Shown here one piece after another: positions 33,186-41,698 of a stretch of 64,000 nucleotides of DNA (position 1 is the stretch's first letter; each line of letters starts with the position of its first letter). Origin of the DNA: Streptomyces sp. NBC_00370 (lineage in GTDB: Bacteria > Actinomycetota > Actinomycetes > Streptomycetales > Streptomycetaceae); the NCBI RefSeq assembly GCF_036084755.1, contig NZ_CP107968.1, positions 5,356,501 through 5,420,500 on the forward strand, in the 5' to 3' direction. Under the pieces are notes generated by a model that did not search any database, was not told the DNA's origin, and saw nothing but the letters and a program-made list of their open reading frames with translations. A program made the translations under genes and the position numbers.

Positions 33186-35527
33186 CCGCCAGCTCCCCGA
33201 CCACCGCCCCGAACACCGCGTCCGCGAGCGCCGCCTCACTGACCGGGAAGCGCCGCATCGCCTTCGCCAGCTTCGTCGACGAGAACTACCTGCCGGGCTT
33301 CCTCGCCCTGCTGCGCAGCCTCGCGCTCTCCAACCCCGGCGTCTGCGAGGACTTCATCGTCCTCCACGACGACCTGCGGCCTTCGTCCATCGCGAAGATC
33401 CGCGCCTTGCACCCGCGCATCGAACTGCGCAGGGTCGACGCGGCGCGCTACGACACGTACGCCAAGGGCGACCAGGACAACTACCTGGTGCGCAAGGCGT
33501 ACTTCATCCTCGACGTGTTCCGAATACGGGACTACGACACCGTGATCACGCTGGACACCGACATGGTGGTGCTGGGCGATCTGCGGCCGCTGCTGAAGCT
33601 GCGCGAAGGACTCGCCGCCGTACCGCAGTTCTTCTACGGCCAGCACAAGCTCAACAGCGGGCTGCTGGTCATCCAGCGCGAGTACCTGAGCGACGAGTTC
33701 TGCGCGCGGATCGACACCACGGGCCGCAGCGGCGACTACGAACTCGACAAGCACGACCAGGGCATCCTCAACGCCGTGCTCGACGGTGACTTCGTCCAGC
33801 TCGACAACCGCTACAACTTCGTCAAGCGGCGGCTGTCCGGCGACAAGCCGGTGCCCGACGACACCGTGATCCTGCACTTCACCGGCCGGCACAAGCCCTG
33901 GCAGGGCGGCGAGGCCGGCTACGGCCAGGCGCAGGACCGGTGGGCCGAGTTCGACCTGTCCGACGCCGAGTTCCACGCCGCGTTCATGACGCGCTCCAAG
34001 GACCCGCACCACGACCTGATGGTGCACTTCGGCGCCCCGCACGTGGCCCGCACCGGCGATGTGGAGAGCGCCCGCAGGCTGGCGCTCGCCCAGCTCAACG
34101 GCGGCGAGTACCAGCAGGCGGTCGACGTCCTCAGCTCCGTCTCCGTTCCGGTCGACGAGGCCTGGCCGCACGAGGTGTTCGGGCACGCGCTGATGAGCGT
34201 GTCCCGCTACGAGGAGGCCGAGGCCCAGCTGCTGCTGGCGACCGCCGCCCCCAACCGGGCGCCCACGGCCTTCGCCAGGCTCGCCCAGATCGCCTGGATC
34301 CACGGCGACGACACCACGGCGCACCAGTACGCCGTCGACGGCCTGTCCGTCGACCCGACCCACCGGGCCAGCCGGCTGATGCGGCTGCGCACCGAGGCGC
34401 CCGCCGGACCTCCCGAGGGCCCGGCAGCCGAGCAACTGGCCCATGTCGCCTTCTACATGCCCCAGCAGGGCAACGCGGGCGACAAGCTGCTGCCCGAGTC
34501 GGTGCGGCTCACCTTCGACCCCGAGACGGGCCCGCGCCGCTGGCACTCGGTCCACGCGCACCGGCTGTTCGACGAGGCCGCGCTGGAGCGGGTCAACGCA
34601 CGCCGCGGCCTGGTCATCGGCGGCGGCGGCCTGTTCATCCCGGACACCGCGCCCAACGGCAACAGCGCCTGGCAGTGGAACGTCCCCGACGAGACGCTGA
34701 ACCGCATAGACGTGCCGATCATGGTGTACGCGGTGGGCTTCAACGCCTTCGACGGGCAGTCCTACCGGGCCGGGCGGTTCAACTCCAGCCTCCGCCAACT
34801 GGTGGAGCGCTCCTCGTTCTTCGGGCTGCGCAACCACGGCTCGATCGAGAAGGTGCGCGCGCTGCTCCCCGCCGAGCTGCACGACAAGGTGCGCTTCCAG
34901 CCCTGCCCGACCACGGTCACCCGGCAGCTGGTCGACGGCTGGACCGACCCGGCGCAGCGCGAGAACACCATCCTGATCAACGCCGCCTACGACCGGGCGG
35001 GGCTGCGCTTCGGCCACGACTACGCGCACTTCCTCGCCGAGATGGCCAAGGCCGTCAAGGCGCTGGGCGCGCACGCCGAGGTCAAGTGCGTGGCGCACTC
35101 CCTCGACGACGAGCGCATCGCCTTCGACCTGCGGCGCGAGCACGGCATCTCGCTGCCGGTCATCCCGATGTACGACTTCGAGAACGACGAAATCCGGGAC
35201 ACCTACGCCCGCACCAAACTGGTGATCGGGATGCGCGGTCACGCCGGGATGATCCCGTTCGGCTGCGGCACCCCCATCATCAGCCTGATCTCGCACCCGA
35301 AGATGGCGTACTTCCTCGCGGACATCGGCCGCCCCGAGTGGGGTGTCTCCGTCCACGAGAAGGACCTCGGGGCCGTACTCACCGAGCGTGCGGTGGGGCT
35401 GCTGAAGGACCATGCAGCGACCGTCGCCGACGTGCACGGCAGGCAGCAGGAGCTGTGGAAGGTCACCCAGGCGAACGCCGCCGACCTGCGCGCCATCCTG
35501 GGCGTCCGGGTCCCGGCCGGCCGCTGA
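33182..35527 (+). CDS. GT8 glycosyltransferase - TPR - polysaccharide pyruvyl transferase fusion
   Basis: 781 aa with three parts. Residues 23-265 are a GT8 domain with the DxD metal site in TLDTDMVVLGDL (Asp125, Asp127) and the HFTGRHKPW loop (232-240). Residues 295-400 are TPR-like helices. Residues 420-775 match polysaccharide pyruvyl transferase (QQGNAGDKLLPES at the start, GGGGLF, and GMRGHAGMIPFGCGTPIISL near the end). It could both add a hexose and ketalise it with pyruvate. The open frame extends upstream, but the ATG at 33182 overlaps the GT29 stop. Ends before a strong terminator. Confidence 0.85.
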   Translation: MTASSPTTAPNTASASAASLTGKRRIAFASFVDENYLPGFLALLRSLALSNPGVCEDFIVLHDDLRPSSIAKIRALHPRIELRRVDAARYDTYAKGDQDNYLVRKAYFILDVFRIRDYDTVITLDTDMVVLGDLRPLLKLREGLAAVPQFFYGQHKLNSGLLVIQREYLSDEFCARIDTTGRSGDYELDKHDQGILNAVLDGDFVQLDNRYNFVKRRLSGDKPVPDDTVILHFTGRHKPWQGGEAGYGQAQDRWAEFDLSDAEFHAAFMTRSKDPHHDLMVHFGAPHVARTGDVESARRLALAQLNGGEYQQAVDVLSSVSVPVDEAWPHEVFGHALMSVSRYEEAEAQLLLATAAPNRAPTAFARLAQIAWIHGDDTTAHQYAVDGLSVDPTHRASRLMRLRTEAPAGPPEGPAAEQLAHVAFYMPQQGNAGDKLLPESVRLTFDPETGPRRWHSVHAHRLFDEAALERVNARRGLVIGGGGLFIPDTAPNGNSAWQWNVPDETLNRIDVPIMVYAVGFNAFDGQSYRAGRFNSSLRQLVERSSFFGLRNHGSIEKVRALLPAELHDKVRFQPCPTTVTRQLVDGWTDPAQRENTILINAAYDRAGLRFGHDYAHFLAEMAKAVKALGAHAEVKCVAHSLDDERIAFDLRREHGISLPVIPMYDFENDEIRDTYARTKLVIGMRGHAGMIPFGCGTPIISLISHPKMAYFLADIGRPEWGVSVHEKDLGAVLTERAVGLLKDHAATVADVHGRQQELWKVTQANAADLRAILGVRVPAGR

Positions 35528-35550
35528 CAGCCGGCCGTCGGTACACGACG

Positions 35551-35580
35551 AGGGGCGGGGCGCCGAGCGCCCCGCCCCTT
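35551..35580. terminator. Bidirectional terminator between convergent glycopolymer genes
   Basis: AGGGGCGGGGCGC pairs perfectly with GCGCCCCGCCCCT (13 bp, 3-base loop), followed by TT. Confidence 0.8.
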
Positions 35581-35593
35581 GTCCGTACGTCTC

Positions 35594-36937
35594 TCAGCGC
35601 GCGCCCAGCACCTTGCGGCGCAGCCGGCGCGCCCGCCGCACCAGGCCGCGGGCCGTCGCGTTGCGCGGGATGCCGGCCAGCTGGCCCGGCAGCCCGCCGG
35701 GCAGCCCGAGCGCGGTCAGCCGGCGGCGCTTGAAGTAACTCAGCGTCCGCTCGTCGTGGTGCGCGGCGAGATGGCGCTCGGCGGCGGGCCGCAGCGTCGG
35801 GACGATCTCCGGCTGCATCGCGAACCCGACGGCCGTGACCAGTCCGGACAGCTCCGGCTCCGGCCGGAACGAACCGTCGTCGTCCAGCGGCGCCAGCAGC
35901 GCGTCGACGATCGTCACCGGCACCCGGTTGCTGTTCTGGAACGGGGTCAGCCGCTCCTTCAGGATCTCGGTGCCGACCCGGGCGACCGGGATGCCGTAGA
36001 AGGCGGAAGCCGTGAACAGCGCCGTGGAGAAGCAGCCCACCACCAGGGCCGGCTTCAGCCGCTGGTACAGCACCTCCGCCAGCACGGGCGTCGCGATGAC
36101 GGTCAGCTCGACCCCGGCCTTCTTCGCCTCGTCGGCCAGCCGCACCGACCAGCCGGCCGGCGCCGCCGGATGCGGCTTGAACACCACCTGGGTGTGGCCG
36201 CGCGCCGCACAGCCCCGCACCATCTTCACGTGCAGTTCCTCCTCCTCCTCGGGCTTGAGGATGCCCAGTTCGGAGAGGTACTGGCCGAGGACGAGCGCGG
36301 GCGGCTCGGGCAGCGTCGCGATGTCCCGCGCCGTCTCGGCGAGCGAGTCCAGCACCCGCAGGAACACCTCGCTCGGCACGATCGTCGGCTCGACGCCGAA
36401 CTCGGTGAGCAGCAGCGGCCGCAGCCCCGGTACGAGATCGAGGTGGAGCAGCTCGCGCACCCGGCCGCCGATCAGCGTGTCGATCCGGGAGCGGGTCGGG
36501 CCGTAACTCATCAGCCCGTCCGCGTACACCCGGATCGGCGCGCCGGTGAAGATCTCCGTGATCGCGAGCGCCGGGGTGACCTGGATCGACTCGACGACCA
36601 ACTCGACCTTGCTGTCGCCCAGTTCCCAGGCGAGCCGCAGATGACGCTCCCAGATCGGCACGTCGTCGGGGCGCGGCGCCCAGCTGCTCGGATGGAACGG
36701 CGCGATGGTCTCGTTCCACGACAGCAGGCCGTCGAACCGGTCGCGCAGCTCCTCGAAGCCGGGCATCTGATCGACGGACGGCGACAGTTCGGGGGACGTG
36801 GCGTTGTTGCAGACGACCAGCAGCCGCCGGTCCGGCGTGCCGAGCAGCCCGGCGTCGATCGCCGCTGCCAGCGTGGCGGCTCCGTACAGCGTGGAGGCGC
36901 AGAGGATCTGGGTGCGGGGGGTGGCGGGGGTTCCCAT
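35594..36937 (-). CDS. Polysialyltransferase family glycosyltransferase
   Basis: 447 aa. It resembles the alpha-2,8-polysialyltransferase class: an N-terminal Rossmann part (CASTLYGAATLAAAIDAG), an acidic-Gly motif in VYADGLMSYGP, the HP motif in VVFKPHPAAP, and a late VVGCFSTALFTASAFYGIP block. Family enzymes use CMP-nonulosonate donors to polymerise capsule-like chains. A basic C-terminal tail may bind the membrane. Its ATG overlaps the stop of the GT2 gene by one base, forming a two-gene operon. Confidence 0.8.
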   Translation of the reverse strand: MGTPATPRTQILCASTLYGAATLAAAIDAGLLGTPDRRLLVVCNNATSPELSPSVDQMPGFEELRDRFDGLLSWNETIAPFHPSSWAPRPDDVPIWERHLRLAWELGDSKVELVVESIQVTPALAITEIFTGAPIRVYADGLMSYGPTRSRIDTLIGGRVRELLHLDLVPGLRPLLLTEFGVEPTIVPSEVFLRVLDSLAETARDIATLPEPPALVLGQYLSELGILKPEEEEELHVKMVRGCAARGHTQVVFKPHPAAPAGWSVRLADEAKKAGVELTVIATPVLAEVLYQRLKPALVVGCFSTALFTASAFYGIPVARVGTEILKERLTPFQNSNRVPVTIVDALLAPLDDDGSFRPEPELSGLVTAVGFAMQPEIVPTLRPAAERHLAAHHDERTLSYFKRRRLTALGLPGGLPGQLAGIPRNATARGLVRRARRLRRKVLGAR

Positions 36938-37935
36938 CAGGCAGCCGCCGTTCCGGCGCCGGAGTTGCCGTTGCCCGGCAGGGTCCGCCTGCGCAGTCGC
37001 TGCAGCCGGCCCGAGCGCTCCAAGTCCATCGAGTTCAGTGCTTCCTTGAGAAGGTCCTGGGGCAGCCGGCGCAGCGCGGCCGCGCTCATGGTGCGCAGCT
37101 TGCGGGCCACGGCGGGCTCGTACCGCACGCTGGAGCCCAGGTGGTGGGCGATGATCGCGCAGTAGGTACGGATGGCCTTCGCCAGGAACCTGGCCGCTTC
37201 CTCGTCCTTCGAGGTGTCGGCCACGACCTGGTCGAACGCCTTGATGAAGTCGAGCTGCCGGACGTCCCCGATCTGGGTGAGCGACGAGGCGACGCCCCGC
37301 CGGTAGAAGAGCCCGAGGAGCCCCACGGCGGCGAACGACTCGGCCTCGCGGTGCAATCGCCAGATCCACGGCCGGTCCTCGGCCGTGCGCAGCCCGTCGG
37401 TGAAGTGCACCAGGCCCCGCTCCACGATCCGGCGGTGGTAGATGCCCGCCCACGCGTACGCGTAGTCGACGGACGTCGTCCGGTTGGCCGGCAGGATCGC
37501 GTCCCTCGGCCGCAGCACCTCGCCGCGCCTGCCCACCGGCACCCGGTGGACCGTGCGCGTGCGCCCGGTGAACTGCACGTGGTCCGTACGGACGAAGTCA
37601 CAGCCGAGATCGTCTATGGCGGTCAGCAGCTGTTCGAAATAACCGGGGGCCACCCAGTCGTCGCCGTCGAGGAAGGTCACATAATCGCCGCGAGCCGCGT
37701 CGAGACCTGTATTGCGGGCGGTCGCGAGTCCGCCGTTCTTCTCGTGTCTGAGCAGGACGGCACCGGGCAGCTCACGCTCGGCCCGTTCGAGAATCTCCGG
37801 GGTCCCGTCGGTCGACCGGTCGTCGACCAACAGGAATTCGAAATCGCCGCGCGCATTGGCGCGCAGGCTTCTGAGGGTTTCGGGCGCGTATGTCTGCACG
37901 TTGTAGAACGGCACGACGACGGAGAGCTTGACCAC
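36937..37935 (-). CDS. GT2 family glycosyltransferase
   Basis: 332 aa. The GT-A fold N-terminus LSVVVPFYNVQTY is followed by LVDDRSTDGT and the metal-binding DGDDWV (about 90-95); a helical C-terminal third ends in basic residues. It resembles TagF/teichoic-acid-associated GT2 enzymes. GTG start. First gene of the two-gene minus-strand operon, divergent from the DUF6716 gene across about 190 bp. Probably builds the same wall polymer. Confidence 0.87.
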   Translation of the reverse strand: MVKLSVVVPFYNVQTYAPETLRSLRANARGDFEFLLVDDRSTDGTPEILERAERELPGAVLLRHEKNGGLATARNTGLDAARGDYVTFLDGDDWVAPGYFEQLLTAIDDLGCDFVRTDHVQFTGRTRTVHRVPVGRRGEVLRPRDAILPANRTTSVDYAYAWAGIYHRRIVERGLVHFTDGLRTAEDRPWIWRLHREAESFAAVGLLGLFYRRGVASSLTQIGDVRQLDFIKAFDQVVADTSKDEEAARFLAKAIRTYCAIIAHHLGSSVRYEPAVARKLRTMSAAALRRLPQDLLKEALNSMDLERSGRLQRLRRRTLPGNGNSGAGTAAA

Positions 37936-38109
37936 CCGGGTGAGGCTAGGGCGCCCCGCGCCTTCGGGTCTGACATCGGCACAGACTCAAGGTGAACGAA
38001 GTGTGGCCGAACCATGAATCCCGCAGCGGAAGACCCTCCCGCCCCATCCGTAGACCTGCTGTTAACCCTTTATTGCCGTTGAGTTGGGCCGCCCAGCGAA
38101 TTGGCTTTC

Positions 38110-38122
38110 TAACGTCCACGAT
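38110..38122 (+). promoter_or_regulatory. -10 of a leaderless promoter for the DUF6716 operon
   Basis: TAACGT (38110-38115) lies 7 nt before the GTG at 38123 and no ribosome site is present, the arrangement of leaderless Streptomyces mRNAs. Confidence 0.5.
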
Positions 38123-39451
38123 GTGCCATCACGTACCAGTCACGCCGTCCGGGTCGCAGTGCTCGCCGACTCCGACACCCGGTGGAAATGGGGCGCGCTC
38201 ACCGCGCGCCGCATAGCCGCCGAGGAGAGCGACATCGAGCTCAGCGGATTCCTGCTGCGCGGACGAGCGACCCCCACCGCACGGCAGCTCGCCGAGGTCG
38301 GTGCGGACGCCGACGCGCTGCGCGAAGTGACCGGTACCGAGTTCCTGAGAGCGATACGGGACGAGAGCGACGCGTACGACGTGATCGTGCTGGCCCTCGT
38401 CGGCGGCGCCGTCCAGGCGATGCTGCACGGCATCGCCGCCCTGCGGCTGGCCGACCGGCCCGTGCTCGTCACCGGCTACGTCGGGGTCGTCTACGAGAAG
38501 CTCGCCGACGGCCTGCTGCTGCGGCACGGCGCCGATGTCGTCCTCGCCAACTCCCGCCACGACGGCCGGCGCTTCCGCGACGTCTACGAGGGCGTCGGCG
38601 CCGACGCGTCCAGCGTCACCGAGGCCGCGCTGCCCTTCCTCGGCGGCGAGCGGTACGTCCCCGAAGAGGGCCGCGACACCGTGGTGTTCGCCGCGCAGCC
38701 CTCCGTGCCCGAGACCCGCGCCGACCGCGCCTACCTGCTCCAGCGGCTGGTCGACCACGCGAAGCTGCATCCGGAACGCGAGGTGCTGCTGAAGCTGCGC
38801 AGCAAGGTCGGCGAGCAGACCACGCACGTCGAGGAGTACCCGTACCAGGTCCTCGCCGAGAAGGTCGTCGGCGGTCTGCCGGCCAACTTCCGCCTGGTGT
38901 ACGGGAACATGGGCGAGGTCCTGGACCGTACGGACCTGCTGGTCACCGTCTCGTCGACGGCGGCCCTGGAAGCCCTGCACCGGCGCATCCCGACCGCGAT
39001 CCTCACCGACCTCGGCGTACGGGAACCGCTCGGCAACCACCACTTCATCGGCTCGGGGTGTCTGGCCTCCTGGGAGCAGCTGGACAGCGGCCACCGGCCC
39101 CGCCACGACGCCGTGTGGGCGGACCGGCAGGGTGTCGCGGCCGACGGCTCGTACGGCACGGCCTTCGACGAGGCCCGCGCCCGCGTCGGCAAGCTCCTGA
39201 CCGGGCCCGCCCTGCCGCCCGTCGCGCCGTACTACACCGTCACCACAGCGCCCCGCTATCTGCCCGCGCTGCTCGCCCGCTACCACCTGAACCCCGACGG
39301 CACCCCGAAGACGTCGGCCCCGGCCGGCGCCGGCGCCACCACCGGGGTGCGGCGCGCGGTGCGCAACGCCGTACGCGGCGCCGCCCGCGGCGCCTACCGC
39401 CACGGAGTGCAGCGCGTCGCACCCGTCATCCGCCGGATGGGCGAGCTGTGA
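38123..39451 (+). CDS. DUF6716 putative glycosyltransferase
   Basis: 442 aa. It starts with AVRVAVLADSDTRWKWGALTARRIA, the N-terminus typical of the DUF6716 family found in actinobacterial wall-polymer loci. A GT-B-like second half contains LLKLRSKVGEQTTHVEEYPYQ and LVTVSSTAALEALHRRIP, the usual donor-site loop. The basic tail (about 410-440) could contact membrane. First gene of the operon with the CMP-nonulosonate synthetase, NeuB-like synthase and a further transferase. The GTG start is leaderless; the frame is open upstream to 38084. Confidence 0.75.
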   Translation: MPSRTSHAVRVAVLADSDTRWKWGALTARRIAAEESDIELSGFLLRGRATPTARQLAEVGADADALREVTGTEFLRAIRDESDAYDVIVLALVGGAVQAMLHGIAALRLADRPVLVTGYVGVVYEKLADGLLLRHGADVVLANSRHDGRRFRDVYEGVGADASSVTEAALPFLGGERYVPEEGRDTVVFAAQPSVPETRADRAYLLQRLVDHAKLHPEREVLLKLRSKVGEQTTHVEEYPYQVLAEKVVGGLPANFRLVYGNMGEVLDRTDLLVTVSSTAALEALHRRIPTAILTDLGVREPLGNHHFIGSGCLASWEQLDSGHRPRHDAVWADRQGVAADGSYGTAFDEARARVGKLLTGPALPPVAPYYTVTTAPRYLPALLARYHLNPDGTPKTSAPAGAGATTGVRRAVRNAVRGAARGAYRHGVQRVAPVIRRMGEL

Positions 39452-39509
39452 GGCGCCGGGCCGCAGGGCCGGGCCCCGCCGACGCCCCGCCGACCACCAA
39501 GGAGAACCG

Positions 39510-40748
39510 ATGACCGTCCTGGCTGTGATCCCCGCACGCGGCGGGTCCAAGGGCGTCCCCGCCAAGAACCTCGCCCAGGTGGGCGGCGTACCGCTGGTGG
39601 TACGCGCGGTGCGCGCCTGCCTCAAGGCCCGCCTGGTCACCGACGTCGTCGTCTCGACGGACGACGAGGCGATCGCCGACGCGGCGCGCGCCGCGGGCGC
39701 CGAGATCGTGCTGCGCCCCGCCGCCATCGCCGGTGACCTGGCGACCAGCGAGGCCGCCGTGCTGCACGTCATGGACGCGTACGAGGCGATGCGCGGCGCC
39801 GTCACCGACGTGGTGCTGCTCGTGCAGTGCACGAGCCCCTTCATCACGCCCGGCGACCTGGACGGGGTCGCCGCGGCGCTCATCGAGGACGGCGCGGACA
39901 CGGCGCTGACCGTCGCCCCGACCCACGGCTTCATCTGGCGCCAGGGCGGCGCGCACCTCAGCGAACTCGACGGCTACGGCGTCAACCACGACAAGTCGAA
40001 CCGGCCGCGCCGCCAGGACCGCCCGCAGGAGTTCCTGGAGACCGGCGCCGCCTACGCGATGCGCGCCGGGGGCTTCCGCGAGGCCAAGCACCGTTTCTTC
40101 GGCCGCACCGCGCTCGTACCGACCGACCCCGCGCGGGTCCTGGAGATCGACGACCCGCACGACCTGGCCCGTGCCCGCGTGCTGGCGCCACTGCTCGACC
40201 CGGCGCTGCTGCCCACGCACGGCGACATCGACGCGGTCGTACTCGACTTCGACGGGACCCAGACCGACGACAAGGTCTACGTCGACTCCGACGGCCGCGA
40301 AATGGTCGCCGTGCACCGCGGCGACGGACTCGGCATCGCCGCGCTGCGCCGCTCCGGACTCGACCTGCTCATCCTCTCCACCGAGCAGAACCCGGTCGTC
40401 GCCGCCCGCGCCGACAAGCTGAAGGTGCCGGTGCTGCACGGCATCGACCGCAAGGACATCGCACTGAAGCAGTGGTGCGACGAACGCGGCATCACCCCCG
40501 AACGGGTCCTCTACGTCGGCAACGACGTCAACGACCTCCCCTGCTTCGGGCTCGTCGGCTGGCCGGTGGCCGTCGCGAGCGCGCACGACGCGGTACGCGC
40601 AGCGGCCCGCGCCGTCACCACAACCCCCGGCGGCGAGGGGGCGATCCGTGAGATCGCCGCCTGGCTCCTGGGTGAAGGGCTGCACGCCCCGCACCGCGCG
40701 GCCTCGGCCGCCGCTCCCCACACCCCCCACAACACCCCCGACAAGTAA
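39510..40748 (+). CDS. CMP-nonulosonate synthetase (NeuA-type) fused to a HAD phosphatase
   Basis: 412 aa. Residues 1-225 are an acylneuraminate cytidylyltransferase (IPARGGSKGVPAKNL at 7-21), which activates a nonulosonic acid with CTP. Residues 240-385 are a KdsC-like HAD phosphatase: motif I DFDGT (Asp246, Asp248), Ser/Thr motif LILSTE, Lys in DRKDIALK, and motif IV GNDVNDLP (337-344). The fusion suggests that a nonulosonate-9-phosphate is dephosphorylated before activation, as in the Kdn pathway. SD AAGGAG precedes the ATG. The NeuB-like gene follows after 10 bp. Confidence 0.88.
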   Translation: MTVLAVIPARGGSKGVPAKNLAQVGGVPLVVRAVRACLKARLVTDVVVSTDDEAIADAARAAGAEIVLRPAAIAGDLATSEAAVLHVMDAYEAMRGAVTDVVLLVQCTSPFITPGDLDGVAAALIEDGADTALTVAPTHGFIWRQGGAHLSELDGYGVNHDKSNRPRRQDRPQEFLETGAAYAMRAGGFREAKHRFFGRTALVPTDPARVLEIDDPHDLARARVLAPLLDPALLPTHGDIDAVVLDFDGTQTDDKVYVDSDGREMVAVHRGDGLGIAALRRSGLDLLILSTEQNPVVAARADKLKVPVLHGIDRKDIALKQWCDERGITPERVLYVGNDVNDLPCFGLVGWPVAVASAHDAVRAAARAVTTTPGGEGAIREIAAWLLGEGLHAPHRAASAAAPHTPHNTPDK

Positions 40749-40758
40749 GGACAGTTCC

Positions 40759-41694
40759 ATGAGCACCGAGTCCAACTCCAGCCGCCTGCGCACCCTCGGC
40801 ACGCGTACGGCAGGCCCCGGTCGTCCCGTCTATGTCACGGGTGAGATCGGCATCAACCACAACGGTGACCTGGACAACGCCCTCGCCCTGATCGACGTGG
40901 CCGCCGAAGCCGGCTGCGACGCGGTCAAGTTCCAGAAGCGCACCCCGGAGATCTGCACCCCGCGCGACCAGTGGGACATCGAGCGTGACACCCCCTGGGG
41001 CCGGATGACGTACATCGACTACCGCCACCGCGTCGAGTTCGGCGAGGACGAGTACCGCTCCATCGACGAGCACTGCAAGAAGCGCGGCATCGACTGGTTC
41101 GCCTCCCCGTGGGACACCGAGGCCGTCGCGTTCCTGGAGAAGTTCGACGTCCCCGCGCACAAGGTGGCCTCCGCCTCCCTCACCGACGACGAGCTGCTGC
41201 GCGCCCTGCGCGCCACGGGCCGTACGGTCATCCTCTCCAGCGGCATGTCGACGCCGAAGCAGATCCGGCACGCGGTCGAGGTGCTCGGCAGCGAGAACAT
41301 CCTGCTCTGCCACGCCACTTCGACGTACCCGGCCAAGGCCGAGGAGCTGAACCTGCGCGTCATCAACACCCTGCAGGCCGAGTTCCCGAACGTGCCGATC
41401 GGCTACAGCGGCCACGAGACGGGCCTGCAGACCACGCTGGCCGCCGTCGCGCTGGGCGCCGCCTTCGTCGAGCGTCACATCACCCTCGACCGCGCCATGT
41501 GGGGCTCGGACCAGGCCGCCTCCGTCGAGCCGCAGGGCCTGCAGCGCCTCGTGCGCGACATCCGCACCATCGAGGCCTCCCTCGGTGACGGCGTCAAGAA
41601 GGTCTACGAGTCGGAGCTGGGCCCGATGAAGAAGCTCCGCCGGGTCGCCGGTGTCGTCGCCGAGACCGAGGCCACCGCGCCGGTATCGGTCTGA
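40759..41694 (+). CDS. NeuB-type nonulosonic acid synthase lacking the SAF domain
   Basis: 311 aa, a TIM barrel condensing phosphoenolpyruvate with a six-carbon sugar. The signature GEIGINHNGDLDNALALID (28-46), FQKRTPE, FASPWD, SGMSTPKQI, CHATSTYPA, GYSGHETG and VERHITLDRAMWGSDQA are all present. NeuB proteins normally continue into a 60-70-residue SAF/antifreeze-like lid; this one stops after GPMKKLRRVAG plus a short tail. SD AAGGAC before the ATG. Substrate may be mannose-6-phosphate (giving Kdn-9-phosphate), inferred from the phosphatase fusion and the lack of NeuC. Confidence 0.88.
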   Translation: MSTESNSSRLRTLGTRTAGPGRPVYVTGEIGINHNGDLDNALALIDVAAEAGCDAVKFQKRTPEICTPRDQWDIERDTPWGRMTYIDYRHRVEFGEDEYRSIDEHCKKRGIDWFASPWDTEAVAFLEKFDVPAHKVASASLTDDELLRALRATGRTVILSSGMSTPKQIRHAVEVLGSENILLCHATSTYPAKAEELNLRVINTLQAEFPNVPIGYSGHETGLQTTLAAVALGAAFVERHITLDRAMWGSDQAASVEPQGLQRLVRDIRTIEASLGDGVKKVYESELGPMKKLRRVAGVVAETEATAPVSV

Positions 41695-41698
41695 CGCC

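Noticed and set aside
33236..35437. 733-codon minus-strand open frame opposite the GT8 fusion
   Set aside because: Same high-GC shadow effect; the + strand protein has clear domain motifs over the whole length.
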